Part shown: one piece after another, positions 7,867 through 16,088 of the stretch
How the letters are laid out: every line of letters starts with the position of its first letter
Numbering within the stretch: the first letter of the stretch is position 1
NCBI RefSeq assembly: GCF_001611795.1
Contig: NZ_CP015098.1
Location: 1,488,001-1,552,000 of the forward strand
Direction of reading: 5' to 3'
DNA length: 64,000 nt
Source of the DNA: Streptomyces qaidamensis
GTDB taxonomy: Bacteria; Actinomycetota; Actinomycetes; Streptomycetales; Streptomycetaceae
Made by a program: the position numbers and the translations under genes
Notes under the pieces: generated by a model
The model's database searches: none
Told to the model about the DNA's origin: nothing
What the model saw: only the letters and a program-made list of their open reading frames with translations

Positions 7867-8985
7867 GTGAGCGACCGGCACGAGCACTCCCGCTCGCACG
7901 ACCACACGCCTGCACACGAACACGGGCACGGGCTTGACCTCGGGCACGGGCACGGCCACGGGCATGACCACGGGCACGGGCACGACCGGGAACACCGGCA
8001 CGGCCTGCGCCATCGGGCGGGTCACCTCCTCGCCCCGCACTCCCACGAGACGGCCGACAAGGTCGACTCCGCCCTGGAGTCCTCGGCCCGGGGCATGCGG
8101 GCGCTCTGGGTCTCGCTCGCCGTCCTGGGTGCCACGGCGCTGGCCCAGGCGGCCGTGGTGGCCGTCTCCGGGTCGGTGGCGCTGCTCGGGGACACGGTGC
8201 ACAACGCCGCGGACGCGCTGACCGCCGTCCCGCTCGGGATCGCCTTCGTACTGGGCCGGCGCGCGGCCACGCGCCGCTTCACCTACGGCTACGGGCGGGC
8301 CGAGGACCTGGCCGGCCTGGTGATCGTGCTGACGATCGCGGCGTCCGCGGCCTTCGCGGGCTGGACGGCCGTGGACCGACTGCTGGACCCCCGCCCGGTC
8401 CAGCACGTCCCGGCGGTCGCCGTGGCCGCCCTCGTCGGCTTCGCGGGCAACGAGTGGGTGGCCCGCTACCGCATGCGCGTCGGCCGCTCGATCGGCTCGG
8501 CGGCGCTGGTCGCCGACGGGCTGCACGCCCGTACCGACGGCTTCACCTCACTGGCCGTGCTGCTGGGCGCCGGAGGCTCCGCCCTCGGGTGGCAACTGGC
8601 GGACCCGGTCGTCGGACTGCTCATCACCGCGGCGATCGCACTGGTGCTGCGGGACGCGGCCCGGGAGGTGTTCCGCCGGGTGCTGGACGCCGTCGACCCG
8701 GCCCTGGTGGACCGGGCCGAGCGGGCGCTGACCGAGGTGCCCGGAGTGCGCGGGGTGGGCGAGCTGCGGCTGCGCTGGATCGGTCACCGGCTGCGCGCCG
8801 AGGTGGCGGTCGTGGTGGACGGTGACGCGACGGTGCGCGAGGCCCACCGCATCGCCGTGGACGCCGAGCACGCGCTGCTGCACGCGGTACCGCGCCTGAC
8901 CGCGGCCCTGGTGCACGCGGATCCGGAACCGGCCCCGGGCGAGAGCGACCCCCATCTCCCCCTGGCCCACCACGTCGCGGTGTAG
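7867..8985 (+). CDS. Cation diffusion facilitator, probable Zn(II) exporter
   Basis: 372-residue CDF-family antiporter. A long His/Asp/Gly-rich N-terminus (residues 3-60, repeated HGHGHD-like units) precedes about six membrane helices. The two HxxxD metal motifs are intact: DTVHNAAD in helix 2 and ADGLHARTD in helix 5. A C-terminal cytoplasmic domain follows (RVLDAVDPALVDRAERAL). GTG at 7867 has a GGAAGGGG site just upstream; an upstream ATG at 7786 would overlap the ArsR operator region and is rejected. The divergent ArsR regulator and the His-rich tail point to zinc, though cobalt or cadmium are possible. Confidence 0.88.
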   Translation: MSDRHEHSRSHDHTPAHEHGHGLDLGHGHGHGHDHGHGHDREHRHGLRHRAGHLLAPHSHETADKVDSALESSARGMRALWVSLAVLGATALAQAAVVAVSGSVALLGDTVHNAADALTAVPLGIAFVLGRRAATRRFTYGYGRAEDLAGLVIVLTIAASAAFAGWTAVDRLLDPRPVQHVPAVAVAALVGFAGNEWVARYRMRVGRSIGSAALVADGLHARTDGFTSLAVLLGAGGSALGWQLADPVVGLLITAAIALVLRDAAREVFRRVLDAVDPALVDRAERALTEVPGVRGVGELRLRWIGHRLRAEVAVVVDGDATVREAHRIAVDAEHALLHAVPRLTAALVHADPEPAPGESDPHLPLAHHVAV

Positions 8986-8986
8986 C

Positions 8987-9544
8987 TCAGGAGACCCCGA
9001 GCCCGTCCAGCACCACTGCATGCGGCAGTTCCGCGAACGCCTTGCCCGGCACCAGCAGCTTGCCACGCCGCCGGCCACTGCCGACCAGCACGTACGGCAG
9101 GTCGACGACGGCCGCGTCCACCAGGACGGGCCAGCCGTCCGGCAGACCGAGCGGGGTGATGCCGCCGTACTCCATGCCGGTCTCGCCGGTGGCCGTGTCC
9201 ACTGAGGCGAAGGAGGCCTTGCGGGCACCGAGCTGCCGGCGCACCACGCCGTTGACGTCGACCCGGCTGGTGGACAGCACGACGCAGGCGGCGAGTGTGA
9301 ACTCGCCGCCCCGCTTGCCCGCGACGACCACGCAGTTCGCCGACCGCTCCAGCAGGTCCCGCCCGTAGTGCTCCACGAAGGTGGCGGTGTCGGCCCACTC
9401 CGGGTCGGTGTCGACGTAGACGATCTGCTCGGCCGGGACGCTGCCCCGCCAGTGGCGTACGGCACCGGCGACCGGGGCGGTGAGTTCGTCGAGGCAGTCG
9501 GGGGCCGGGCGGGCGTTGTCGAAGTGTCCGATGGGTGCGCGCAT
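8987..9544 (-). CDS. YbaK/EbsC-type aminoacyl-tRNA deacylase-like protein
   Basis: 185 residues. The central part resembles the YbaK/prolyl-tRNA editing domain: CVVVAGKRGGEFTLAACVVLSTSRVDV, RRQLGARKASFASVDTATGETGMEYGGITPLGLP and a C-terminal GRRRGKLLVPGKAFAELP. The GITPLG segment and the preceding Lys-Ala-Ser region are typical of the family, which hydrolyses mischarged tRNA. It is tail-to-tail with the cation exporter and separated from it by one base, so no terminator fits between the two. Specific tRNA substrate unknown. Confidence 0.82.
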   Translation of the reverse strand: MRAPIGHFDNARPAPDCLDELTAPVAGAVRHWRGSVPAEQIVYVDTDPEWADTATFVEHYGRDLLERSANCVVVAGKRGGEFTLAACVVLSTSRVDVNGVVRRQLGARKASFASVDTATGETGMEYGGITPLGLPDGWPVLVDAAVVDLPYVLVGSGRRRGKLLVPGKAFAELPHAVVLDGLGVS

Positions 9545-9587
9545 GGCCGCACGCTAACAACAGCGGTCCGGCGGCGTCCCGGGCGTC

Positions 9588-10160
9588 TCAGGTCACGGGC
9601 GGCACCGAGACGGCCATGATCATCTCCAGGGGCGCGTCGCCGGTGTTGCCGTAGGTGTGCGGGACGTTGGCCTCGAAGTGGACGCTGGCGCCCGCAGGCA
9701 CCCGGTGCTCGACGCCGTCGACGGTGAGGGTCAGTTCGCCCGCCGTGACGTGCAGCAGTTCGGTCGTGCCGGCGGGGTGCGGGTCCGACGGGCTGCTCTC
9801 GCCGGGCATGAGCCGCCAGTCCCACATCTCCAGCGGGCCGGGCGCCTCCGTGCCCGCCAGGAGCCGGTTGTAGCTGCCGGCGTCGGTGTGCCACAGCCGC
9901 ACGGCCTGCTCGGCCGGGACGATGCGGACGTTCGGGCCCTGCTCGTAGTCGAGCAGCGTGGTGATGCTGACGCCGAGTGCGTCGCCGATCTTGACGACGG
10001 TACCAAGGCTGGGGTTGGTGCGGGCCTGCTCGATCTGGATGAGCATGCCGCGGCTGACGCCCGCCCGGGCGGCGAGCACGTCCAGGGTGAAGCCGCGCAC
10101 CGCGCGCCAGTGCTTGACGCTCCGCGCCAGGGACTGGGTCAGCAGGTCGAGGTCCGACAC
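9588..10160 (-). CDS. XRE-family regulator with C-terminal cupin
   Basis: 190 residues. Residues 10-70 are a helix-turn-helix of the XRE/lambda-Cro type (RAVRGFTLDVLAARAGVSRGMLIQIEQARTNPSLGTV). Residues 110-185 form a cupin (PAGTTELLHVTAGELTLTVDG, GASVHFEANVPHTY). Proteins of this architecture bind a small ligand in the cupin and repress a neighbouring transporter or catabolic gene. The start is GTG at 10160. It is divergent from an EamA exporter with an 18-bp perfect palindrome between them, so it probably controls both. Ligand unknown. Confidence 0.9.
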   Translation of the reverse strand: MSDLDLLTQSLARSVKHWRAVRGFTLDVLAARAGVSRGMLIQIEQARTNPSLGTVVKIGDALGVSITTLLDYEQGPNVRIVPAEQAVRLWHTDAGSYNRLLAGTEAPGPLEMWDWRLMPGESSPSDPHPAGTTELLHVTAGELTLTVDGVEHRVPAGASVHFEANVPHTYGNTGDAPLEMIMAVSVPPVT

Positions 10161-10186
10161 GTTCCGTCCAATATTCTGTATGACAC

Positions 10187-10204
10187 AGTGCAGTGCACTG
10201 CACT
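10187..10204. promoter_or_regulatory. 18-bp perfect palindrome, candidate XRE operator
   Basis: AGTGCAGTGCACTGCACT reads the same on both strands. It sits 27 bp upstream of the XRE-cupin start and 54 bp upstream of the divergent EamA start. A related half-site (CAGTACAGTTCAGTGAAC, minus strand) lies at about 10222-10240, nearer the transporter. The arrangement suggests autoregulation and control of the exporter. Confidence 0.65.
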
Positions 10205-10257
10205 AAGGTGTGGTTGACCTGATCGTTCACTGAACTGTACTGCGAGGTATCCGCCCC

Positions 10258-11115
10258 ATGACAGCGCTCTTCGCCCTGGCCACCAGCCTGTTGTGGGGAC
10301 TGGCCGACTTCGGCGGCGGTCTGCTGACCCGGCGTACGCCCGCGCTCACGGTGGTCGTGGTCTCGCAGTCGATCGCCGTGGTGGTGCTCAGTGCCCTCGT
10401 GGTGGCGACCGGCGGCTGGAGCGAGGCGGGGCCACAGCTGTGGTTCGCCGTCGCGGCCGGCCTGGTCGGGCCGGTGGCGATGCTCGCCTTCTACAAGGCG
10501 CTCGCGCTGGGCCCGATGGGCGTGGTCTCGCCGCTGGGGTCGATCGGTGTGGCCGTGCCGGTCGGGGTGGGCCTCATGCTCGGCGAGCGTCCTGGCCTGC
10601 TGCAGTTCGTCGGCATCCTGGTCGCCGTGGCGGGAGTCTGCCTCGCCGGCGGCCCCCAGTTCCGCGGCGCCCCCGTCCAGCGCCAGGCCATCGCCCTGAC
10701 CCTGCTCGCGGCGTTCGGCTTCGGCGCGGTGATGGCCCTGATCGCCGAGGCGTCGACAACGCTGACCGGCCTGTTCCTGGCCCTTTTCGTCCAGCGGGTG
10801 ACGAACGTCGCCGCGGGCGGGCTCGCCCTGTTCGTGTCGGTGCGACGCGGCGGGCCCGCCCTCCCGGCGGACGGCTTCCCCTGGCGCACCCTGCCCGCCC
10901 TCGCCTTCGTCGGCCTCGCGGACGTCGCCGCGAACGGCACGTACTCGATCGCCGCGCAGCACGGCCCGGTGACGGTCGCCGCCGTGCTGGCCTCCCTCTA
11001 CCCGGTGGTGACGGCCGTGGCCGCGCGGGGCGTCCTGCGCGAACGGCTGCGGGCGGTGCAGGCCGCGGGGGCGGGACTGGCCCTGGTGGGGACGGTGCTG
11101 CTGGCGTCGGGTTGA
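10258..11115 (+). CDS. EamA/DMT-family transporter
   Basis: 285-residue integral membrane protein with two EamA repeats and about ten hydrophobic helices. Recognisable are LLWGLADFGGGLLTRR in helix 1 and YSIAAQHGPVTVAAVLASLYPVVTAV in the last part of the second repeat. DMT transporters usually export amino acids or metabolites. The ATG at 10258 follows GCGAGGT. It is divergent from the XRE-cupin regulator, which probably controls it. Substrate unknown. Confidence 0.88.
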   Translation: MTALFALATSLLWGLADFGGGLLTRRTPALTVVVVSQSIAVVVLSALVVATGGWSEAGPQLWFAVAAGLVGPVAMLAFYKALALGPMGVVSPLGSIGVAVPVGVGLMLGERPGLLQFVGILVAVAGVCLAGGPQFRGAPVQRQAIALTLLAAFGFGAVMALIAEASTTLTGLFLALFVQRVTNVAAGGLALFVSVRRGGPALPADGFPWRTLPALAFVGLADVAANGTYSIAAQHGPVTVAAVLASLYPVVTAVAARGVLRERLRAVQAAGAGLALVGTVLLASG

Positions 11116-11125
11116 ACGGGACCGC

Positions 11126-11923
11126 TCAGGAACCCGGCTCCAGCTCCGCGAGTCCGGCCGCCGCCTCCTCGTCCAGCTCGGCCAGCCGGGCCACCTTCTC
11201 CTCGTCCAGGTCCGACAGCGCGCGGAGCTGCTCGGGGGTGACGCCGTCCGGTATCGGCACCGGCGCCGGGGTGCGCAGCGGTGGCTGCCAGCCGTCGGCG
11301 GGGGTCCAGCGCCGTACGACGCGGGCCGGTGCGCCCGCCACCACGGCGTGGTCGGGCACCGTGCCCCGCACGACCGCGCCCGCGGCCACCACCACGTTCC
11401 GCCCGATCCGGGCGCCCGGCAGGATCACCGCTCCGGTGCCGATCCAGCAGCCGGAGCCGATCTCCACCGGCTCCATCCGCGGCCACTGCTTGCCGATGGG
11501 CTGGTGCGGATCGTCGTAGGAGTGGTTCGTGGACGTGACGTAGACGTACGGGCCGAAGTAGCAGTCGTTGCCGATCGTGACCGTCGTGTCGGCGATGACG
11601 TGGCTGCCGCGGCCCAGGACGACGCCGTCGCCGATGCGCAGGATCGGGTCCGGGCCGAGGTCGAGGTCGGGCATGAGGCCCGCGGTGAGGGTGACCTGCT
11701 CGGCGATGATGCAGTAGGAGCCGACGTGGATCCAGGGCTCGCCGAAGACCGTGCCGAGCGGGAAGGCAAGTCTGGTACCTGTTCCCATCGTGCCGAACCG
11801 GTAGCGGCCGGGGTGCTCGGCGGTGACGGAGCCCGTGCGCTGCACCCAGGCCCAGCCCGCGTGGACGGCGCGCTGCGTGAGGCCCCGCCGCCAGGATGAG
11901 AACGTGTTCTTGCGCTTCGGCAC
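11126..11923 (-). CDS. Hexapeptide-repeat acyltransferase
   Basis: 265 residues with a left-handed beta-helix: repeated hexads such as IGDGVVLGRGSHVIADTTVTIGNDCYFG and IGTGAVILPGARIGRNVVVAAGAVVRG. The loop TSTNHSYDD contains a His typical of the xenobiotic/galactoside acetyltransferase active site. The C-terminus adds an acidic Glu/Leu-rich tail (DLDEEKVARLAELDEEAAAGLAELE). GTG at 11923 (VPKRKNTFSSW) is preferred over the open frame to 11986. The acyl acceptor is unknown. It is divergent from a gamma-carbonic-anhydrase-like gene. Confidence 0.83.
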   Translation of the reverse strand: MPKRKNTFSSWRRGLTQRAVHAGWAWVQRTGSVTAEHPGRYRFGTMGTGTRLAFPLGTVFGEPWIHVGSYCIIAEQVTLTAGLMPDLDLGPDPILRIGDGVVLGRGSHVIADTTVTIGNDCYFGPYVYVTSTNHSYDDPHQPIGKQWPRMEPVEIGSGCWIGTGAVILPGARIGRNVVVAAGAVVRGTVPDHAVVAGAPARVVRRWTPADGWQPPLRTPAPVPIPDGVTPEQLRALSDLDEEKVARLAELDEEAAAGLAELEPGS

Positions 11924-12033
11924 GAGCTCACGGTACTCAGCGGTAGCTCCGCCCGCGGCGTCGGATGCCTGTGATCTTCGCCCCACCGGGTGGCGTACGG
12001 TTTGCGCGTTGTCTACGACGCTGGGAGGCGGAC

Positions 12034-12561
12034 ATGGGTCGGCGCGCGATGGTCACCGGGATCGGCGGCCGGGAGCCGGAGATCGACGATACGGCTTTCG
12101 TGGCGCCGACGGCGTCGGTGATCGGGGGCGTGACGCTGGGCGCGGGGGCGAGCGTCTGGTACGGAGCCGTGGTGCGTGGCGACGTCGAGGCGATCTCCGT
12201 CGGAGCGAGCAGCAACGTCCAGGACAACTGCACGCTCCACGCCGACCCGGGATTCCCGGTGAGCGTCGGTGAGCGGGTGAGCATCGGCCACAACGCGGTG
12301 GTCCACGGGGCGACGGTCGAGGACGACTGTCTGATCGGAATGGGTGCCACGGTGCTGAACGGGGCGGTGATCGGGGCCGGGTCGCTCGTGGCCGCGCAGG
12401 CGCTGGTGCCGCAGGGCATGGTCGTGCCGCCCGGTTCGCTGGTGGCGGGTGTGCCCGCGAAGGTCCGGCGGGAGCTGTCGGAGGAGGAGCGGCAGGGGGT
12501 CACCCTCAACGGCACGATGTACGCCGAGTTGGCGAAGGCGCATCGGGATGTGCATGCGTAG
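12034..12561 (+). CDS. Gamma-carbonic anhydrase family protein
   Basis: 175-residue left-handed beta-helix protein. It retains the three metal-binding histidines in the usual context: NCTLHADPGFP and IGHNAVVHGATV. YrdA/PaaY/CaiE-type proteins share this signature, and only some have measurable carbonic anhydrase activity. The ATG at 12034 has a GGGAGGCGG ribosome site; longer in-frame starts at 11965 lack this. Neighbouring genes give no pathway context. Confidence 0.88.
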   Translation: MGRRAMVTGIGGREPEIDDTAFVAPTASVIGGVTLGAGASVWYGAVVRGDVEAISVGASSNVQDNCTLHADPGFPVSVGERVSIGHNAVVHGATVEDDCLIGMGATVLNGAVIGAGSLVAAQALVPQGMVVPPGSLVAGVPAKVRRELSEEERQGVTLNGTMYAELAKAHRDVHA

Positions 12562-12639
12562 GGCTTTCGGCGGGTGCGGCGTCGCGGGGGCCGGTCGCGC
12601 CCACGCGGCGCAGCCGCATCTGGACCCGGTCCCGCGCCC

Positions 12640-13278
12640 CTAAGAAGGCTGCGGTTCTGCCTCTTCCAGGTTCTGGCCCGCCTTCTTCGCCTTGCGCTTG
12701 AGCACCAGCATGGACGTGAGGCCCACCAGGACCGCAGCGACCAGGCCGAGCCACGAGAAGCGCTTCAGCCAGGACTCCGCGACGATGCCGACGTAGTAGA
12801 TGACCGCCGTCGTGCCGCCGGCCCAGAGGATGCCGCCGAGGATGTTGGCGGTGAGGAACTTCCAGTACGGCATGCGGAGCACACCGGCGAGAGGGCCGGC
12901 GAAGATGCGGAGCAGGGCGACGAAGCGGCCGAAGAAGACGGCCCACATGCCCCACTTCTCGAAGGAGCGCTCGGCGGTGGCGATGTGCCCCTCGCTGAAG
13001 TGCTTGGGGAACCTTTTGCCCAGCCGGGCCAGCAGCGGTCGCCCGCCCTTGCGGCCGATGGCGTAGCCGATCGAGTCGCCGATGATCGCACCGGCCGTGG
13101 CGCTGGCGCCGAGGACGACGGGGTCGATCTCGCCGTGCTGGGAGGCGAGCAGCGCCGAGGAGACGAGGATGATCTCGCCCGGCAGCGGGATGCCCAGGCT
13201 CTCCAGGCCGATGACCAGCCCCACCAGTGCGTAGACGGCGACCGCGGGTACGGTTTCGAGCCACTCCTGGACGTGCAA
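12640..13278 (-). CDS. DedA-family membrane protein
   Basis: 212 residues with four to five hydrophobic helices. Family motifs include ESLGIPLPGEIILVSSALLAS, GDSIGYAIGRKGGRPLL and FFGRFVALLRIFAGPLAGVLRMPYWKF, where the F-x-R-F/P segment is conserved. DedA proteins are proposed phospholipid or undecaprenyl-phosphate flippases. The C-terminus is Lys-rich (LKRKAKKAGQNLEEAE). The start is TTG at 13278, supported by AAGGA eight bases upstream; no ATG or GTG fits the conserved N-terminus. Confidence 0.88.
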   Translation of the reverse strand: MHVQEWLETVPAVAVYALVGLVIGLESLGIPLPGEIILVSSALLASQHGEIDPVVLGASATAGAIIGDSIGYAIGRKGGRPLLARLGKRFPKHFSEGHIATAERSFEKWGMWAVFFGRFVALLRIFAGPLAGVLRMPYWKFLTANILGGILWAGGTTAVIYYVGIVAESWLKRFSWLGLVAAVLVGLTSMLVLKRKAKKAGQNLEEAEPQPS

Positions 13279-13350
13279 CGCCGGTTCCTTTCCGTGAGCT
13301 TCCCTGCGTGCCCCGGGAAGCCTACCGGCTCTGAAGACGTCCCTCGCGGC

Positions 13351-15747
13351 TCAGGCGTTCCAGCTCCACTCGGCGACCTCGGGCAGGTCGGTGCCGTGCT
13401 CGCGGATCCAGGCGTGATGGCGGGTGCGGGCGTCGGCCATCCGCTGGCGTACGGCCGTGGCGCGCACCGCGAGGCCCGGCACGCGGTCGATGACGTCCAT
13501 GACCAGGCGGTAGCGGTCGAGGTCGTTGCGGACGACCATGTCGAACGGCGTGGTCGTGGTGCCGGCCTCCTTGTAGCCGCGCACGTGCAGGTTCTGATGG
13601 CCGGTGCGGCGGTAGGCGAGACGGTGGATCAGCCACGGATAGCCGTGGTAGGCGAAGATCACCGGCTTGGTCGTGGTGAACAGGCCGTCGAACTCGAAGT
13701 CGCTCATGCCGTGCGGGTGATCCCCCTGGGGCAGCAGCCGGGCGAGGTCGACGACGTTCACGACCCGGACGGACAGCTCCGGCAGGTGGCGGCGGAGCAG
13801 GTGTGCGGCGGCCAGCGTCTCCTGGGTCGGGACGTCACCGGCGCAGGCCAGCACCACGTCCGGCTCGGTGCCGTCCTCGGTGCCCGCCCACTCCCAGATG
13901 CCCGCGCCGCGGGCGCAGTGCACCCGGGCCTCCTCGATCGACAGCCAGTCGAAGCAGGGCTGCTTGCCGGCCACGATGACGTTGACGTAGTCGCGGCTGC
14001 GCAGGGCGTGGTCGGCCACCGACAGCAGGGTGTTGGCGTCCGGCGGGAGGTAGACGCGGACGACCTCGGGGCTCTTGTTGAGGACGTGGTCGACGAAGCC
14101 GGGGTCCTGGTGGGAGAAGCCGTTGTGGTCCTGCCGCCACACATGGGAGGTCAACAAGTAGTTGAGGGAGGCGATGGGGGCCCGCCAGGGCAGCCTGCGG
14201 GAGGTGCGCAGCCACTTGATGTGCTGGTTGACCATGGAGTCGACGATGTGCACGAACGCCTCGTAGCAGGAGAACAGCCCGTGCCGACCGGTGAGCAGGT
14301 AGCCCTCCAGCCAGCCCTGGCACAGGTGCTCGGAGAGGACCTCCATCACACGGCCGTGCCGGTCCAGGTGCTCGTCCACGGGCAGGGTCCCGGCCTGCCA
14401 GGTCTTGCCGCTGGCCTCGTAGACGGCCTGGAGCCGGTTGGAGGCGGTCTCGTCCGGGCCGACCAGGCGGAAGTCGCGGCGGTCGGCGGTGTCGCGCATG
14501 ACCCGGGCCAGAAGGTCGCCGAGGACCCGGGTCGGCTCGTGCATCGTCGTGCCCGCTTTGTCGACGGGGACGGCGAAGTCGTCCAGGGACGGGACCGGCA
14601 GGTCGCGGACGAGCAGTCCACCGTTGGCGTACGGGGTGGCACCGAGCCGCCTGGTGCCTTCGGGGACGCAGGCCAGGACGTCCGCGACCGGACGGCCCTC
14701 GGCGTCGAACAGTTCCTCGGGCCGGTACGAACGCAGCCAGGACTCCAGCTGCCGCAGGTGATCGGGGTTGTCGCGGACACCGGGCAGCGGCACCTGGTGG
14801 GCGCGCCAGGTGCCCTCGACCGGTTCGCCGTCGACCTCGGCCGGGCCGGTCCAGCCCTTGGGGGTGCGCAGCACGATCACCGGCCAGTGCGGGCGCCCGG
14901 TCGCGCCGTCCTCGCGGGCGGCGCGCTGGGCCTCGGCGATGCGGTCGAGCGCGGTGTCCATGGCCGCGGCCATCGCGCGGTGAACGGTGGCCGGTTCGTC
15001 GCCGGCGACGTGGATCGGCTCGTGTCCGTAGCCGCGCAGCAGCGCGTCGAGCTCCTCCTCCGGGAGGCGGGCGAGGACCGTCGGGTTGGCGATCTTGTAA
15101 CCGTTGAGGTGCAGGATCGGCAGGACGGCACCGTCGTGGACGGGGTCGAGGAACTTGTTGGCGTGCCAGGAGCCGGCCAGCGGGCCGGTCTCCGCCTCGC
15201 CGTCGCCGATCACGCAGGCCACCAGCAGGTCCGGGTTATCGAGGGCGGCGCCGTAGGCGTGAGCGAGGGAGTAGCCGAGTTCACCGCCCTCGTGGATCGA
15301 GCCGGGCACCTCCGGGGCGACGTGGCTGGGCACACCGCCGGGGAAGGAGAACTGCCGCATCAGCAGCTCCATGCCCTGCGCGTCCCGGGAGGCGTCCGGG
15401 TACTTCTCGCTGTAGCTGCCCTCCAGCCAGGAGTTGGCGAGGACCGACGGCCCGCCGTGGCCCGGGCCCCAGATGCACAGGGCGTCCAGATCGCGCGCTT
15501 TGATCACCCGGTTGAGGTGGGTGTGGACGAGGTTCAGCCCCGGCGAGGTGCCCCAGTGGCCCAGCAGCCGCGGCTTGATGTGCTCGGGCCGCAACGGCTC
15601 GGTGAGCAGGGGGTTGGCCAGCAGGTAGATCTGACCGGCCGCCAGGTAGTTGGCGGCCCGCCAGTGGGCGTCCAGTGTGCGCAGTTCCTCGTCGGTCGGT
15701 GCGGTCCTGCTGCTGGTCCTGCTGTCCTGGCGCGGGGCGTCGGGCAT
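13351..15747 (-). CDS. xfp: Phosphoketolase (xylulose-5-P/fructose-6-P)
   Basis: 798 residues, the usual length for the family. This thiamine-diphosphate enzyme cleaves xylulose 5-phosphate (and often fructose 6-phosphate) with phosphate to acetyl phosphate. Conserved segments in order: [61 protein letters not shown] (ThDP/Mg site), [35 protein letters not shown] and [18 protein letters not shown] at 15747 gives the normal N-terminus; the frame continues open upstream into repeats. No acetate kinase gene is nearby. The gene is intact. Confidence 0.95.
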   Translation of the reverse strand: MPDAPRQDSRTSSRTAPTDEELRTLDAHWRAANYLAAGQIYLLANPLLTEPLRPEHIKPRLLGHWGTSPGLNLVHTHLNRVIKARDLDALCIWGPGHGGPSVLANSWLEGSYSEKYPDASRDAQGMELLMRQFSFPGGVPSHVAPEVPGSIHEGGELGYSLAHAYGAALDNPDLLVACVIGDGEAETGPLAGSWHANKFLDPVHDGAVLPILHLNGYKIANPTVLARLPEEELDALLRGYGHEPIHVAGDEPATVHRAMAAAMDTALDRIAEAQRAAREDGATGRPHWPVIVLRTPKGWTGPAEVDGEPVEGTWRAHQVPLPGVRDNPDHLRQLESWLRSYRPEELFDAEGRPVADVLACVPEGTRRLGATPYANGGLLVRDLPVPSLDDFAVPVDKAGTTMHEPTRVLGDLLARVMRDTADRRDFRLVGPDETASNRLQAVYEASGKTWQAGTLPVDEHLDRHGRVMEVLSEHLCQGWLEGYLLTGRHGLFSCYEAFVHIVDSMVNQHIKWLRTSRRLPWRAPIASLNYLLTSHVWRQDHNGFSHQDPGFVDHVLNKSPEVVRVYLPPDANTLLSVADHALRSRDYVNVIVAGKQPCFDWLSIEEARVHCARGAGIWEWAGTEDGTEPDVVLACAGDVPTQETLAAAHLLRRHLPELSVRVVNVVDLARLLPQGDHPHGMSDFEFDGLFTTTKPVIFAYHGYPWLIHRLAYRRTGHQNLHVRGYKEAGTTTTPFDMVVRNDLDRYRLVMDVIDRVPGLAVRATAVRQRMADARTRHHAWIREHGTDLPEVAEWSWNA

Positions 15748-15926
15748 GAGTGACTCCCTGGGTTCTGCGGGCGGCCTCAGGAGGAGTACCAGTTTGTTCC
15801 GGTTCGATGCCAGGCGCCTCTCGGCCATGCCGGCCGCACCGCTGCCCGCGCGTTTCGCCGCAGATCCCGTGCCGACGCCGCCGACCCACAGGGTGAGGGG
15901 CCGGTGCAGGGCACCCGGTCGTGGCC

Positions 15927-16088
15927 CGCAGGGTGAGCCGCCGGTGTCCCCGCAGGGCGAGCCGCCGGTGTCCCCGCAGCGCTGCGCCGCGCCCCGGGGT
16001 GCACGGGCGGGCGACCCCCGGTCCGTTCCAAGGCAGAGCGGGCGCCCCCCGGTCCGTTCCAAGGCAGAGCGGGCGCCCCCCGGTCCGT
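15927..16088. repeat. Intergenic minisatellites upstream of xfp
   Basis: The 341-bp gap between xfp and the sigma-like gene contains two short tandem arrays. A 24-bp unit (CGCAGGGYGAGCCGCCGGTG plus TCCC) occurs twice at 15927-15974. A 31-bp unit beginning GGTCCGTTCCAAGGCAGAGC occurs twice without mismatch at 16020-16081, followed by a third partial copy that runs to the stop codon of the upstream gene. No gene is supported in the gap. A promoter for xfp may lie between 15750 and 15900 but was not identified. Confidence 0.8.

Noticed and set aside
12574..15753. 1,059-residue plus-strand open frame
   Set aside because: It is antisense to the clear phosphoketolase gene and is Arg/Gly/Val-rich shadow sequence, as expected at this GC content.
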